Assembly (NCBI GenBank): GCA_030831945.1 | Contig: JAURKC010000030.1 | Location: forward strand, 1-64,000 | Origin: Ferruginibacter sp. | GTDB taxonomy: Bacteria > Bacteroidota > Bacteroidia > Chitinophagales > Chitinophagaceae | Direction of reading: 5' to 3' | Length of the DNA stretch: 64,000 nt | Shown: positions 57,701 through 64,000 of the stretch, in pieces | How positions within the stretch are numbered: the first letter of the stretch is position 1 | How the letters are laid out: each line of letters opens with the position of its first letter | Position numbers and translations under genes: made by a program | The notes under the pieces: model-generated | Told to the model about the DNA's origin: nothing | What the model saw: the letters and a program-made list of their open reading frames with translations, nothing else | Databases searched by the model: none

Positions 57701-58242
57701 TCATGGAGCAAAAAAATGATTTGGTAACGGCTAAGGATAGTTTGATGCAGACTATCCAAGAGGTAGAGGCAACAGCTAATCAGCAGTTTCTTGATACCTT
57801 TAATAAAGTAAGGGAAAATTTCCAGAAAGTATTCCAAGCTTTGTTTACAGAAGATGATACAGCAGATATGATTTTGGTAGATCCAACCAATTTGGCTGAT
57901 ACAGGAATTGATATTGTTGCTAAGCCAAAAGGAAAACGCCCTTCTTCGATCGGACAGTTGAGTGGTGGTGAAAAGACTTTGACAGCTACTGCCTTGTTAT
58001 TTGCAATCTATCTTATCAAACCAGCTCCATTCTGTATTTTGGATGAGGTGGATGCTCCATTGGATGATGCGAATGTGGGTAAATTTACTAAAATGATTAA
58101 GCAGTTTAGTGAAAATAGCCAGTTCATCATCGTAACTCATAATAAGCAAACCATGAGTGCGGTGGACGTAATTTATGGAGTTACTATGCAGGAGCCTGGA
58201 GTGAGTAAATTGGTGCCTGTAGATTTTAGGTCTTTAAATTAA
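54727..58242 (+). CDS. smc: Chromosome segregation protein SMC
   Basis: SMC is the ATPase of the bacterial condensin that compacts and segregates chromosomes. The 1171-aa protein has the Walker A loop GPNGCGKS (31-38), a long coiled coil, a hinge (about 495-650), a second coiled coil, then the ABC signature LSGGEKT (1078-1084) and Walker B Asp1106/Glu1107. The start is GTG; the N-terminal MRLKSLEIKGFKSF fits the family start. It is followed by a strong terminator. Confidence 0.98.
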   Translation: MRLKSLEIKGFKSFADKTVLHFDEGITGVIGPNGCGKSNIIDSIRWVIGEHKISNLRSENLESLVFNGSKSRSASGLAEVSLTFENTKNLLPTEFNMVTVTRKYYKNGESEYRLNDVACRLKDIHNLFMDTGVSTDSYAIIELGMVDDIIKDKENSRRKMLEQAAGITIYKTRKKEAKLKLDATEQDLARIEDLLFEINNQLKSLESQAKKAEKYFEIKKEYKDVTIELAKASLEGFNVTYRDLNQQQQEEVDKRIELETAIAVEDAAMEQEKLSFIAQEKALQEMQHAFNELLGELRSKESDKSLTAQRLQYLKERETSLNEFLLKAGGQLKGLDESIQFTSLQINDDEVKLEELEAKLEELKNAVEDKRKIFDEKRSSIDSLRRENQAIQRNQFEAEKKVAVADTSIQNVQRTIAQIQDEKTARQSQLQQLEQERKDKSEELDQKKVALQQLQDHHEFTKEQIFQTQSMLEGLRSELAEESRKLDSKKNEYALLKSLVDSMEGYPESVKFLHKNPDWNHEAPLLSDIMYVKPEYRAAVENVLEPYLNYYVVNNLEEGLQAIHLLDNNQKGKANFFLQDQFTGFENSTQPNGTIPALSVVEVDAKYSHLAKHLLGNVFIAENEEAIKNSNGAVVLEKTGKYVKGKYSITGGSVGLFEGKKIGRAKNLEKLVEEISAQEIVVNELKATIEIRHNEVIAFNEQLKDNAIKQTQQDINNGTNFVFSLQNKIENLHHLEETSSQRIEELQQQLEASQDAIASTREELEKLNTQLEELTDRVQVVEQDYALAEQEYNFSTATFNEGNLQFTRQQSKLVSLKQEFEFKNDQLTDLKLQIENSSVQLTEAASSINETAAALADLDVLLVSMLQNKEVEEKKLNEADQAYYNLRSVLTAKEAELRQKQKSKEIIDTLLNEIKDKLTDLKLQLAGMKERLMVEFKIDLDEIINEPRLGDQPLEELQEKNDRMRKRLENIGEINPTAIEAYTEMKKRFEFIMEQKNDLVTAKDSLMQTIQEVEATANQQFLDTFNKVRENFQKVFQALFTEDDTADMILVDPTNLADTGIDIVAKPKGKRPSSIGQLSGGEKTLTATALLFAIYLIKPAPFCILDEVDAPLDDANVGKFTKMIKQFSENSQFIIVTHNKQTMSAVDVIYGVTMQEPGVSKLVPVDFRSLN

Positions 58243-58291
58243 TTGGATACTAATTGGTGTACTTACTTTAAAAGAAAATAAGTTATACAAT

Positions 58292-58331
58292 AGCATTAAA
58301 AAACCCAGCGTTTGCTGGGTTTTTTAATGCT
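58292..58331. terminator. Terminator after smc
   Basis: A perfect 18-bp stem (58292-58309 with 58314-58331), loop GTTT, core ACCCAGC/GCTGGGT flanked by A-run and T-run. Confidence 0.95.
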
Positions 58332-58384
58332 GCCATTTTTAACGTACTGCAAGCTTTATAAATATTTCAGAGCTTATTTTTTTG

Positions 58385-58392
58385 TAATTTTG
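58385..58392 (+). promoter_or_regulatory. Promoter -7 element for holA
   Basis: TAATTTTG matches TAnnTTTG and ends 7 nt before the ATG, so transcription would start at or next to the start codon. Confidence 0.45.
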
Positions 58393-58399
58393 AATTCAT

Positions 58400-59398
58400 A
58401 TGTCGGTAGAAAAAATTATAGGGGATTGGAAAAGGAAACTTTTTAAACCCATTTATTGGTTGGAAGGTGAGGAGGATTATTATATTGATCTACTGATGAA
58501 TTATGCTGAGCATAAAATATTACCGGAAAGTGAAGCTGGATTTAATCTTTCAATTTTTTACGGAAAAGATGCCAACTGGAGTGATGTAGTGAATGCCTGT
58601 ATGCGTTACCCAATGTTTGCTGAAAAACAAGTAGTGCTTTTGAAAGAAGCACAGCAGATGAAAGATCTTGAAAAGCTTGAAAATTATATTAAGGCACCCC
58701 TTGCTTCTACCGTTTTTATTATCAGTCACAAAGAGAAAACGATTAATAAAACAAGCAAGTTAGGTAAGTATATTAAAAAGGAATGTGAACTATTTAATTC
58801 TGAAAAAGTAAGAGATTATAAGTTGGTTGAATGGGTGACTGATTATTTGAAGTCACAAGATTTCACGATGACTCCTAAAGCCATTCAATTGTTAACAGAA
58901 CATTTAGGAAACGATCTCAGTCGGATAGTAAATGAACTCGAAAAATTAACGCTCAATATTGGTCAGCGAAAAAGCATTACTGAAGATGATATTGAAAAAT
59001 ATGTAGGGGTAAGTAAAGAATACAATGCTTTTGAATTACAGGCTGCTATGAGTAAAAAAGATTTGGTAAAAGCAATGCAAATTATTCAATACTTTGAAAG
59101 TAATCCTAAAGCGGCGCCGATTCAATTGGTACTTCCTGCCTTGTATGGTTTCTTTAGTAAGCTCTATGTGATTTTTGGTATGGTAGATAAAAGTGAAGCA
59201 GCATTAAAGCCCCTTTTTTATAATAATCCCTATGCGGTTAAAGAAGCGCTTTCAACAATGAAAATGTATGGATATGAAGGAATAGAAAGATCCTTGCTGT
59301 TGCTACATGACTATAATTTAAAAAGCGTAGGAGTTAATAGTAACGGTACTTCAGATGCTTCTTTATTGAAGGAGATGGTAGTAAAAATGATGGGATGA
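58400..59398 (+). CDS. holA: DNA polymerase III subunit delta
   Basis: Delta is the wrench subunit of the clamp loader that opens the beta clamp. The 332-aa protein fits the family in length. The N-terminal segment YWLEGEEDYYIDLLMNYAE, the strand VFIISHKEKT and the helical domain LLTEHLGNDLSRIVNELEKL (about 172-191) match delta. Sequence is poorly conserved across phyla, but the layout is clear. It starts just after the smc terminator and converges on ribF. Confidence 0.93.
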   Translation: MSVEKIIGDWKRKLFKPIYWLEGEEDYYIDLLMNYAEHKILPESEAGFNLSIFYGKDANWSDVVNACMRYPMFAEKQVVLLKEAQQMKDLEKLENYIKAPLASTVFIISHKEKTINKTSKLGKYIKKECELFNSEKVRDYKLVEWVTDYLKSQDFTMTPKAIQLLTEHLGNDLSRIVNELEKLTLNIGQRKSITEDDIEKYVGVSKEYNAFELQAAMSKKDLVKAMQIIQYFESNPKAAPIQLVLPALYGFFSKLYVIFGMVDKSEAALKPLFYNNPYAVKEALSTMKMYGYEGIERSLLLLHDYNLKSVGVNSNGTSDASLLKEMVVKMMG

Positions 59399-59425
59399 TT
59401 TAGTAAGTAGGATGATATAATTGGC

Positions 59426-60382
59426 TTAATTATTAAAACCTTCCTTACCCTTTAGCGAATCCAAAGCTGCTTGCTTGTCTTTTTCTAATTGTTTTTTCAA
59501 TTCGTCTAGTCCTGAAAATTTCACTTCGCTACGTAAGTACTTTTTCAAGGTAATAGTAAGCGTTTCATCATAAAGGCTTTGATCGAAGTCAAATAGATTC
59601 ACCTCAATCGTTCTTGTATTTCCTTCTACTGTTGGTCGATAACCAATGTTCATCATACCGCCCTGTTGATTGATTTTTAATTTTTCATTAGTTACCAAAA
59701 CTGAATAAACGCCATTGCATGGAATGAGTTTATTTTCATCTATCATTTCAATATTAGCAGTTGGATACCCTATGGTTCTGCCGAGTTGATTTCCTTTCAC
59801 TACTTTACCAGTAAAGTAATAATCATAGCTTAATAAATCATGAGCATTTTCAATATCACCTTTTAAAAGAGCTTCTCTAATTTTGGTAGAACTGATGGTT
59901 ATATTGTTAAGCATATATCCAGGAATCTCTTTTACTTGATAGCCCCATTCTAATGCCTTATCTGCCAATAACTGAAAGTCTCCAGTCCGATCTTTTCCAA
60001 ATCGGTGGTCGTGCCCAATAATGATGGTATGAGGATGAAAAGTATTCACTAAAAAATCGGAGATATAGTCTTCCGCAGTCTGTTGGGCAAATTTTTCAGT
60101 AAAAGGAATGATTACAAGGTGGTCAATTCCATATTTTTCAAGTAAATTGATCTTTTCTTCAAGGGTATTCAGTAAGAAAATAGGCGCTTTATTGGTCCCA
60201 ATAATCTTACGAGGGTGGGGGTGAAAAGTGATGATGACCGTTTCGCCATTTACCTGTTTTGCTGCTGATTTCATTAATTCTAGGATCTGCTGGTGTCCAT
60301 AATGAACCCCATCAAAAGTGCCTATTGTGATTACTGAATGATTGAAAATAGGTAGATCTTGTATATTGGTATAAACAGTCAT
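59426..60382 (-). CDS. ribF: Bifunctional riboflavin kinase/FAD synthetase
   Basis: Converts riboflavin to FMN and then FAD. The 318-aa protein has the N-terminal nucleotidyltransferase domain with GTFDGVHYGH (21-30), HPHP (54-57) and ISSTKIRE (173-180), and a C-terminal flavokinase domain with GRTIGYPTAN (201-210). Normal length. Divergent from purM, each with its own TAGTTTTG element. FAD supply matters for the flavoproteins of the island but there is no direct link. Confidence 0.97.
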   Translation of the reverse strand: MTVYTNIQDLPIFNHSVITIGTFDGVHYGHQQILELMKSAAKQVNGETVIITFHPHPRKIIGTNKAPIFLLNTLEEKINLLEKYGIDHLVIIPFTEKFAQQTAEDYISDFLVNTFHPHTIIIGHDHRFGKDRTGDFQLLADKALEWGYQVKEIPGYMLNNITISSTKIREALLKGDIENAHDLLSYDYYFTGKVVKGNQLGRTIGYPTANIEMIDENKLIPCNGVYSVLVTNEKLKINQQGGMMNIGYRPTVEGNTRTIEVNLFDFDQSLYDETLTITLKKYLRSEVKFSGLDELKKQLEKDKQAALDSLKGKEGFNN

Positions 60383-60393
60383 ATAAATTTGTG

Positions 60394-60401
60394 CAAAACT
60401 A
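60394..60401 (-). promoter_or_regulatory. Promoter -7 element for ribF
   Basis: On the minus strand TAGTTTTG followed by CA, about 11 nt before the ribF start; matches TAnnTTTG. The divergent purM promoter carries the same TAGTTTTGCA. Confidence 0.6.
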
Positions 60402-60439
60402 CCTGAAAATTAATTAATGGATTATTGATAATTGAAATA

Positions 60440-60447
60440 TAGTTTTG
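60440..60447 (+). promoter_or_regulatory. Promoter -7 element for purM
   Basis: TAGTTTTG (followed by CA) matches TAnnTTTG, 16 nt before the purM start. Mirrors the ribF element on the other strand. Confidence 0.6.
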
Positions 60448-60463
60448 CAGTATAATTAATATC

Positions 60464-61645
60464 ATGAGTCTTTACAATAAAAGAGGGGTTTCAGCCCAAA
60501 AAGAGGAAGTGCATGCAGCCACAAAGCATCTAGATCAGGGGCTTTACCCTAATGCATTTTGTAAAATATATCCTGATTATTTGGGCGGTGCGGATGATTT
60601 TGTAAGTGTGATGCACGCCGATGGTGCAGGAACTAAGAGTATTCTGGCCTATTTATATTGGAAGGAAACAGGGGATATCAATGTTTGGAAGGGAATTGCC
60701 CAGGATGCTATTGTAATGAATTTAGATGATCTACTTTGCGTTGGTGTGTATGATAAGATCGTTTTTAACTCTACCATCGATCGAAATAAAACGATTATTC
60801 CTGGAGAAGTTTTGTCTCAGATAATTAATGGATCACAGCAATTATTCGATGAGCTAAAAAACTATGGAGTTACTATTCATTATTTAGGTGGCGAAACAGC
60901 CGATGTGGGAGATGTAGTTCGAACGATTGCTGTAAATGGTACCATGACTTGTCGTTTTCCAAAAACTAAAGTAATCAGTAACGATAAAATAAAAGCAGGT
61001 GATGTAATTGTAGGACTTGCTAGTTTTGGTCAAGCTAGTTATGAAACCGAATATAATAGTGGTATTGGAAGTAATGGACTTACCAGTGCAAGGCATGATG
61101 TGTTGAGTAAATTTTATGCGGATCATTTTAAGGAAAGTTACAATACTAGTTTACCAGAGGAAGTCGTTTATATTGGAAAAAATAAACTTTCTGATTCGGT
61201 TTCGTTTACTGAAAACAATCAACCGATTACTACTACCATTGGTAAATTGATTCTTTCGCCTACACGCACCTATGCACCAGTTGTAAAGCAATTATTGGAA
61301 AATCATTTTGATAAAATCCATGGATTAATTCATTGCAGCGGAGGAGGACAAACAAAGTGCATGAAATATCTTCCAGATAATTTCAGGATAGTAAAAGATA
61401 ATTTATTTGATGCACCCGAGATATTTAAAATAATTCAGCAGAGCAGCGGAAGTAATAATAAAGAGATGTATGAGGTTTTTAATATGGGCTGTCGACTTGA
61501 AATATATTGTTCAGCGGAAGATGCGGAAATAATGATTGCTACTGCTCAATCATTTAATATTGAAGCAAGAGTGATTGGTAGAGTAGAACCCAATGATAAA
61601 AAAGAATTGATCATTCAATTAAAAGGAGAACAAATCGTTTATTAA
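60464..61645 (+). CDS. purM: Phosphoribosylformylglycinamidine cyclo-ligase (PurM, long form)
   Basis: Catalyses the ATP-dependent closure of FGAM to AIR in purine synthesis. The 393-aa protein is the longer Bacteroidota form; motifs are ADDFVSVMHADGAGTKS (about 43-59), GIAQDAIVMNLDDLLCVG and LGGETADVGDVVRT. PurM-superfamily enzymes share these, but the overall start NKRGVSAQKEEV and the neighbours fit PurM. Divergent from ribF; followed by ftsE after 43 nt. Confidence 0.93.
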   Translation: MSLYNKRGVSAQKEEVHAATKHLDQGLYPNAFCKIYPDYLGGADDFVSVMHADGAGTKSILAYLYWKETGDINVWKGIAQDAIVMNLDDLLCVGVYDKIVFNSTIDRNKTIIPGEVLSQIINGSQQLFDELKNYGVTIHYLGGETADVGDVVRTIAVNGTMTCRFPKTKVISNDKIKAGDVIVGLASFGQASYETEYNSGIGSNGLTSARHDVLSKFYADHFKESYNTSLPEEVVYIGKNKLSDSVSFTENNQPITTTIGKLILSPTRTYAPVVKQLLENHFDKIHGLIHCSGGGQTKCMKYLPDNFRIVKDNLFDAPEIFKIIQQSSGSNNKEMYEVFNMGCRLEIYCSAEDAEIMIATAQSFNIEARVIGRVEPNDKKELIIQLKGEQIVY

Positions 61646-61688
61646 AAAAATGATCTCTTTGAATACAAATACTTAAAAGCTATTTATT

Positions 61689-62375
61689 ATGTCTCAAGCA
61701 ATCGTAGAATTAAAAAATGTAAACATTTACCAGAGTAGTTCTCTCATTTTAAGTGAGGTGAATATTTCTATCGATAAAGGAGAGTTTGTTTACTTGGTAG
61801 GTAAAACGGGTACCGGAAAAAGTAGTCTTTTAAAAACATTGTATGGTGATCTTACTTTGACAGAAGGTGAGGGGACTGTGGTTGGTTACAACTTACGGGA
61901 ATTAGATTGGAAGAAAGTACCTTTTCTTCGACGCAGTTTGGGAGTAGTTTTTCAGGATTTCCAATTGTTAACAGATCGGAATGTAAACGACAATTTAAAA
62001 TTTGTTTTAAAAGCTACTGGCTGGAAGGATGAAAATTTAATGAATGATAAAATTGCCGATGTATTAAATAAAGTAGGTTTAAAAACCAAGGGTTTTAAAA
62101 TGCCTTTTGAAATGAGTGGGGGTGAACAGCAGCGCGTTGATATTGCGAGGGCATTGTTAAACTCTCCACGTTTAATTCTGGCAGATGAACCAACGGGTAA
62201 TCTCGATCCTCAAACGAGTGATGAGATTATGCAGTTACTCTTTCATATTTCAAAAGATTATGGAACTGCTATTGTGATGGCAACCCACGATTATATGGTG
62301 ATTAATAAGTTTCCAGCTAGAACGATCAAAACAGAAAGTGGCAAAGTAGTTGATAATGCGAGCATAACTCAATAA
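61689..62375 (+). CDS. ftsE: FtsE-like ABC transporter ATPase
   Basis: ATPase of 228 aa with Walker A GKTGTGKS (38-45), signature MSGGEQQR (142-149), Walker B with D166/E167, and the H-loop ATHD. The short length and sequence around [21 protein letters not shown] match FtsE of Bacteroidota, which with FtsX controls cell-wall hydrolases at division. No ftsX lies next to it; in Bacteroidota the two are often apart. The LolD-type exporter ATPase family is the alternative. Confidence 0.85.
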   Translation: MSQAIVELKNVNIYQSSSLILSEVNISIDKGEFVYLVGKTGTGKSSLLKTLYGDLTLTEGEGTVVGYNLRELDWKKVPFLRRSLGVVFQDFQLLTDRNVNDNLKFVLKATGWKDENLMNDKIADVLNKVGLKTKGFKMPFEMSGGEQQRVDIARALLNSPRLILADEPTGNLDPQTSDEIMQLLFHISKDYGTAIVMATHDYMVINKFPARTIKTESGKVVDNASITQ

Positions 62376-62486
62376 TCACTTTCTATTGCTATTTAAGTAG
62401 TCTTTGATCATCAATAAAAATAACTTAGTAATTATCTTGCATATATTATAAAATTATATTATACTTAGGGTATAATTCATTTTTGT

Positions 62487-62987
62487 ATGCTTCACTTACC
62501 GAGTCTTACCCCCAGCTATCTTTCACATCGTCCTTTATTTTTTCCCATATTATGCCTGCTAACCTTCTTTGGAAGTGTCACTGGACTTGTATTTAACGGT
62601 GTTGGCTATTTTAATGCGGAAACTTTAGTGAATAAGATTGCCTCTAATGATGCTAATAGTAGGTTGAGGGTATTAGATTACTCCAATGGGGATTTAGCTA
62701 CTCCTTTTGTTCGCATTGGAAATATTACTGAAGCGAACTATAAAAAATTCTCAATTGGAGGGGTGGTTTCTTGTATACTTTGTTTGGTAGGTTCAGTATT
62801 GATGTATCGAGGAAAAAGAAATGGATTTTATTCATTGGTTTTGGGCGTTTTTTTTAACTTGATATCTCATTTTCTACTATTTGGAGACAATTTTGGGGCA
62901 ATGGGCTTTTCCATGGTGGCTTCCATCATTGGACTTATTATCATCGTTTTATTCTCCTTACACTTAAAATACCTAGAAGAGGAATAG
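62487..62987 (+). CDS. Small integral membrane protein of unknown function
   Basis: The 166-aa protein has four probable membrane helices: about 17-38, 88-107, 112-131 and 136-159, with a polar loop of about 45 residues after helix 1 that should face the periplasm. No conserved family was recognised. It stands alone between ftsE and rpsO; the 207-nt gap to rpsO holds only the rpsO promoter. Confidence 0.7.
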   Translation: MLHLPSLTPSYLSHRPLFFPILCLLTFFGSVTGLVFNGVGYFNAETLVNKIASNDANSRLRVLDYSNGDLATPFVRIGNITEANYKKFSIGGVVSCILCLVGSVLMYRGKRNGFYSLVLGVFFNLISHFLLFGDNFGAMGFSMVASIIGLIIIVLFSLHLKYLEEE

Positions 62988-63136
62988 TTTATTTTGCCTC
63001 AGAAAGGGTTCTTCCACTTATTGTCTTACAGGATTCTTAGGGAAAGTATTGTACTCATTTTATACTGAAATTGTCCTTAAACGGCTATTTTATATGTTTT
63101 TTTGTCATCTGTTTCCTTAAATTGGATAATTTTTCT

Positions 63137-63144
63137 TACTTTTG
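63137..63144 (+). promoter_or_regulatory. Promoter -7 element for rpsO
   Basis: TACTTTTG matches TAnnTTTG and is followed by CC, about 50 nt upstream of the rpsO ATG. The -33 region has a T-rich TTTCC near 63112. Confidence 0.7.
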
Positions 63145-63194
63145 CCAGCTAGAAAAAAAGATAAATTAACAAAGACGTTATTAAAAACAAAGAA

Positions 63195-63467
63195 ATGCCG
63201 TATTTAACAATCGAAAAAAAAGCGAAAATTTTTACAGAATTTGGTGGTAAAGCCTCCAATACCGGTTCAATTGAAGGTCAAATTGCCTTATTGACTGAGC
63301 GTATTAATCATATTTCTAATCATCTTAAGGTGAACAAGCATGACTTTTCTTCACAAAGAGGATTGATGATGATGGTTGGTCAAAGAAAGCGTCTACTTAC
63401 CTATCTTAGTAAACATAATTTGACAGGCTATAGAGCATTGATTGAGAAATTAGGTCTCCGTAAATAA
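63195..63467 (+). CDS. rpsO: 30S ribosomal protein S15
   Basis: S15 binds the three-way junction of 16S rRNA early in 30S assembly. The 90-aa length is normal and the conserved [40 protein letters not shown] pattern is present (the family HDhxSRrgL segment, here with QRGL). Own promoter, followed by a terminator and pnp, the usual rpsO-pnp order. Confidence 0.98.
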   Translation: MPYLTIEKKAKIFTEFGGKASNTGSIEGQIALLTERINHISNHLKVNKHDFSSQRGLMMMVGQRKRLLTYLSKHNLTGYRALIEKLGLRK

Positions 63468-63492
63468 GCTCATCTCCATGTTTAAATAATAA

Positions 63493-63533
63493 AATTCCCA
63501 ACTATTTTTTCAACAGTTGGGAATTCTTTTTTA
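63493..63533 (+). terminator. Terminator between rpsO and pnp
   Basis: AATTCCCAACT (63493-63503) and AGTTGGGAATT (63515-63525) form an 11-bp stem with a T-rich loop and are followed by CTTTTTT. As in other bacteria it may be a partial terminator. Confidence 0.88.
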
Positions 63534-63590
63534 TTAAAATTTTTTGCATGGAGCCAATGCATCTTTTCAAAATATACAATTTAAATTTTT

Positions 63591-64000
63591 ATGAGTTTTA
63601 ATATTCAATCAGAAACATTTGATATTGGTGGTGGCCGGATGGTAACTATCGAAACAGGCAAAATGGCTCGCCAGGCGGACGGAGCCATTACATTGCAACA
63701 AGGCAATTGTATTTTGCTAGCTACTGTTGTGGCTAATAAAGAACCAAAAGAAGGTCAAAACTTCTTTCCCTTATCAGTAGATTATCAAGAGAAATTTTCT
63801 TCAGCTGGTCGCGTACCAGGTTCATTTTTTAAGAGAGAAGCACGTTTGAATGATTACGAAATCTTGACGAGTCGTTTAATTGATAGAGCATTGCGTCCAT
63901 TATTTCCAGAAGATTATTTATGTGACGTTCAAGTATTAATTAGCTTGGTATCAAGTGATGCCGAAGTGATACCCGATGCCCTTGCTTGTTTAGCAGCATC
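63591..64000 (+). CDS. pnp: Polyribonucleotide nucleotidyltransferase (PNPase), 5' part
   Basis: Phosphorolytic 3'-5' exoribonuclease of RNA turnover. Only the first about 136 codons lie in the window and the frame is open to the end. The first RNase PH domain is visible: SFNIQSETFDIGGGRMVTIETGKMARQADGA, VNF-type PLSVDYQEKFSSAGRVPGSFFKREAR and SRLIDRALRPLFP. Start ATG 63591 is the first in frame. Confidence 0.97.
   Translation, partial: MSFNIQSETFDIGGGRMVTIETGKMARQADGAITLQQGNCILLATVVANKEPKEGQNFFPLSVDYQEKFSSAGRVPGSFFKREARLNDYEILTSRLIDRALRPLFPEDYLCDVQVLISLVSSDAEVIPDALACLAA

Overview
The window is an AT-rich chromosomal segment from a member of the Bacteroidota, most likely the Chitinophagales/Chitinophagaceae. 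The reasons are: several gene starts lie downstream of the Bacteroidota -7 promoter element TAnnTTTG; starts follow A-rich leaders without clear Shine-Dalgarno sequences; the gene order tRNA-Gly, tRNA-Thr, tuf, tRNA-Trp, secE, nusG, rplKAJL, rpoBC is conserved in this phylum; and the long-form PurM, DUF5916 and DUF4920 proteins are typical of it. The exact genus cannot be read from the sequence.

1-14.2 kb is the translation/transcription core: a partial tRNA-Gly, tRNA-Thr, tuf, tRNA-Trp, secE and nusG. These are followed by a secreted DUF4920 gene between two hairpin terminators, then rplK-rplA-rplJ-rplL with its own promoter, a terminator, and rpoB-rpoC with another promoter. 14.6-21.7 kb holds single genes: an acyl-CoA desaturase, a PLP-dependent alpha-oxoamine synthase, a PafA-type alkaline phosphatase, a DctA-like dicarboxylate symporter broken by an apparent 1-bp deletion, and a glycerate 2-kinase.

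21.8-43 kb is a catabolic island for oxidised sugars. It contains two copies of a module made of a GMC flavoprotein plus a gluconate-2-dehydrogenase subunit-3-like partner (glucoside 3-dehydrogenase-like), two DUF1080 (3-keto-disaccharide hydrolase family) proteins, and three Gfo/Idh/MocA oxidoreductases, two of them with Tat signals. It also contains two TIM-barrel isomerases, ThuA and NIPSNAP proteins, an MFS sugar transporter, ApbE, an SUMF1-type protein, a 2-hydroxyacid dehydrogenase and an esterase. The combined reading is outside-the-cytoplasm oxidation of glycosides to 3-keto-glycosides, their cleavage, uptake and reduction/isomerisation. This is inference from families and context. The island has no SusC/SusD pair, no cytochrome c partner and no recognisable transcription factor. 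43-51.5 kb continues with a xylose block (xylB, xylA, a phosphomutase-like HAD protein, an SSS-type transporter), an XdhC-like protein, a Cof-type HAD phosphatase and a TSUP permease.

51.5-64 kb holds a DUF5916 outer-membrane-type protein, a 783-nt gene-poor stretch with an orphan terminator, then housekeeping genes: smc, holA, ribF (divergent), purM, ftsE-like, a small membrane protein, rpsO and the start of pnp, which runs off the window.

The strongest points for a second look are the duplicated 3-keto-glycoside-type module, the frameshifted symporter, the Asp-to-Asn change in the phosphomutase-like HAD protein, the poorly paired tRNA-Trp, the heptad-periodic intergenic palindromes, and two gene-free intervals that look like they could encode structured RNA. 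No wholly new class of system could be demonstrated from sequence alone.
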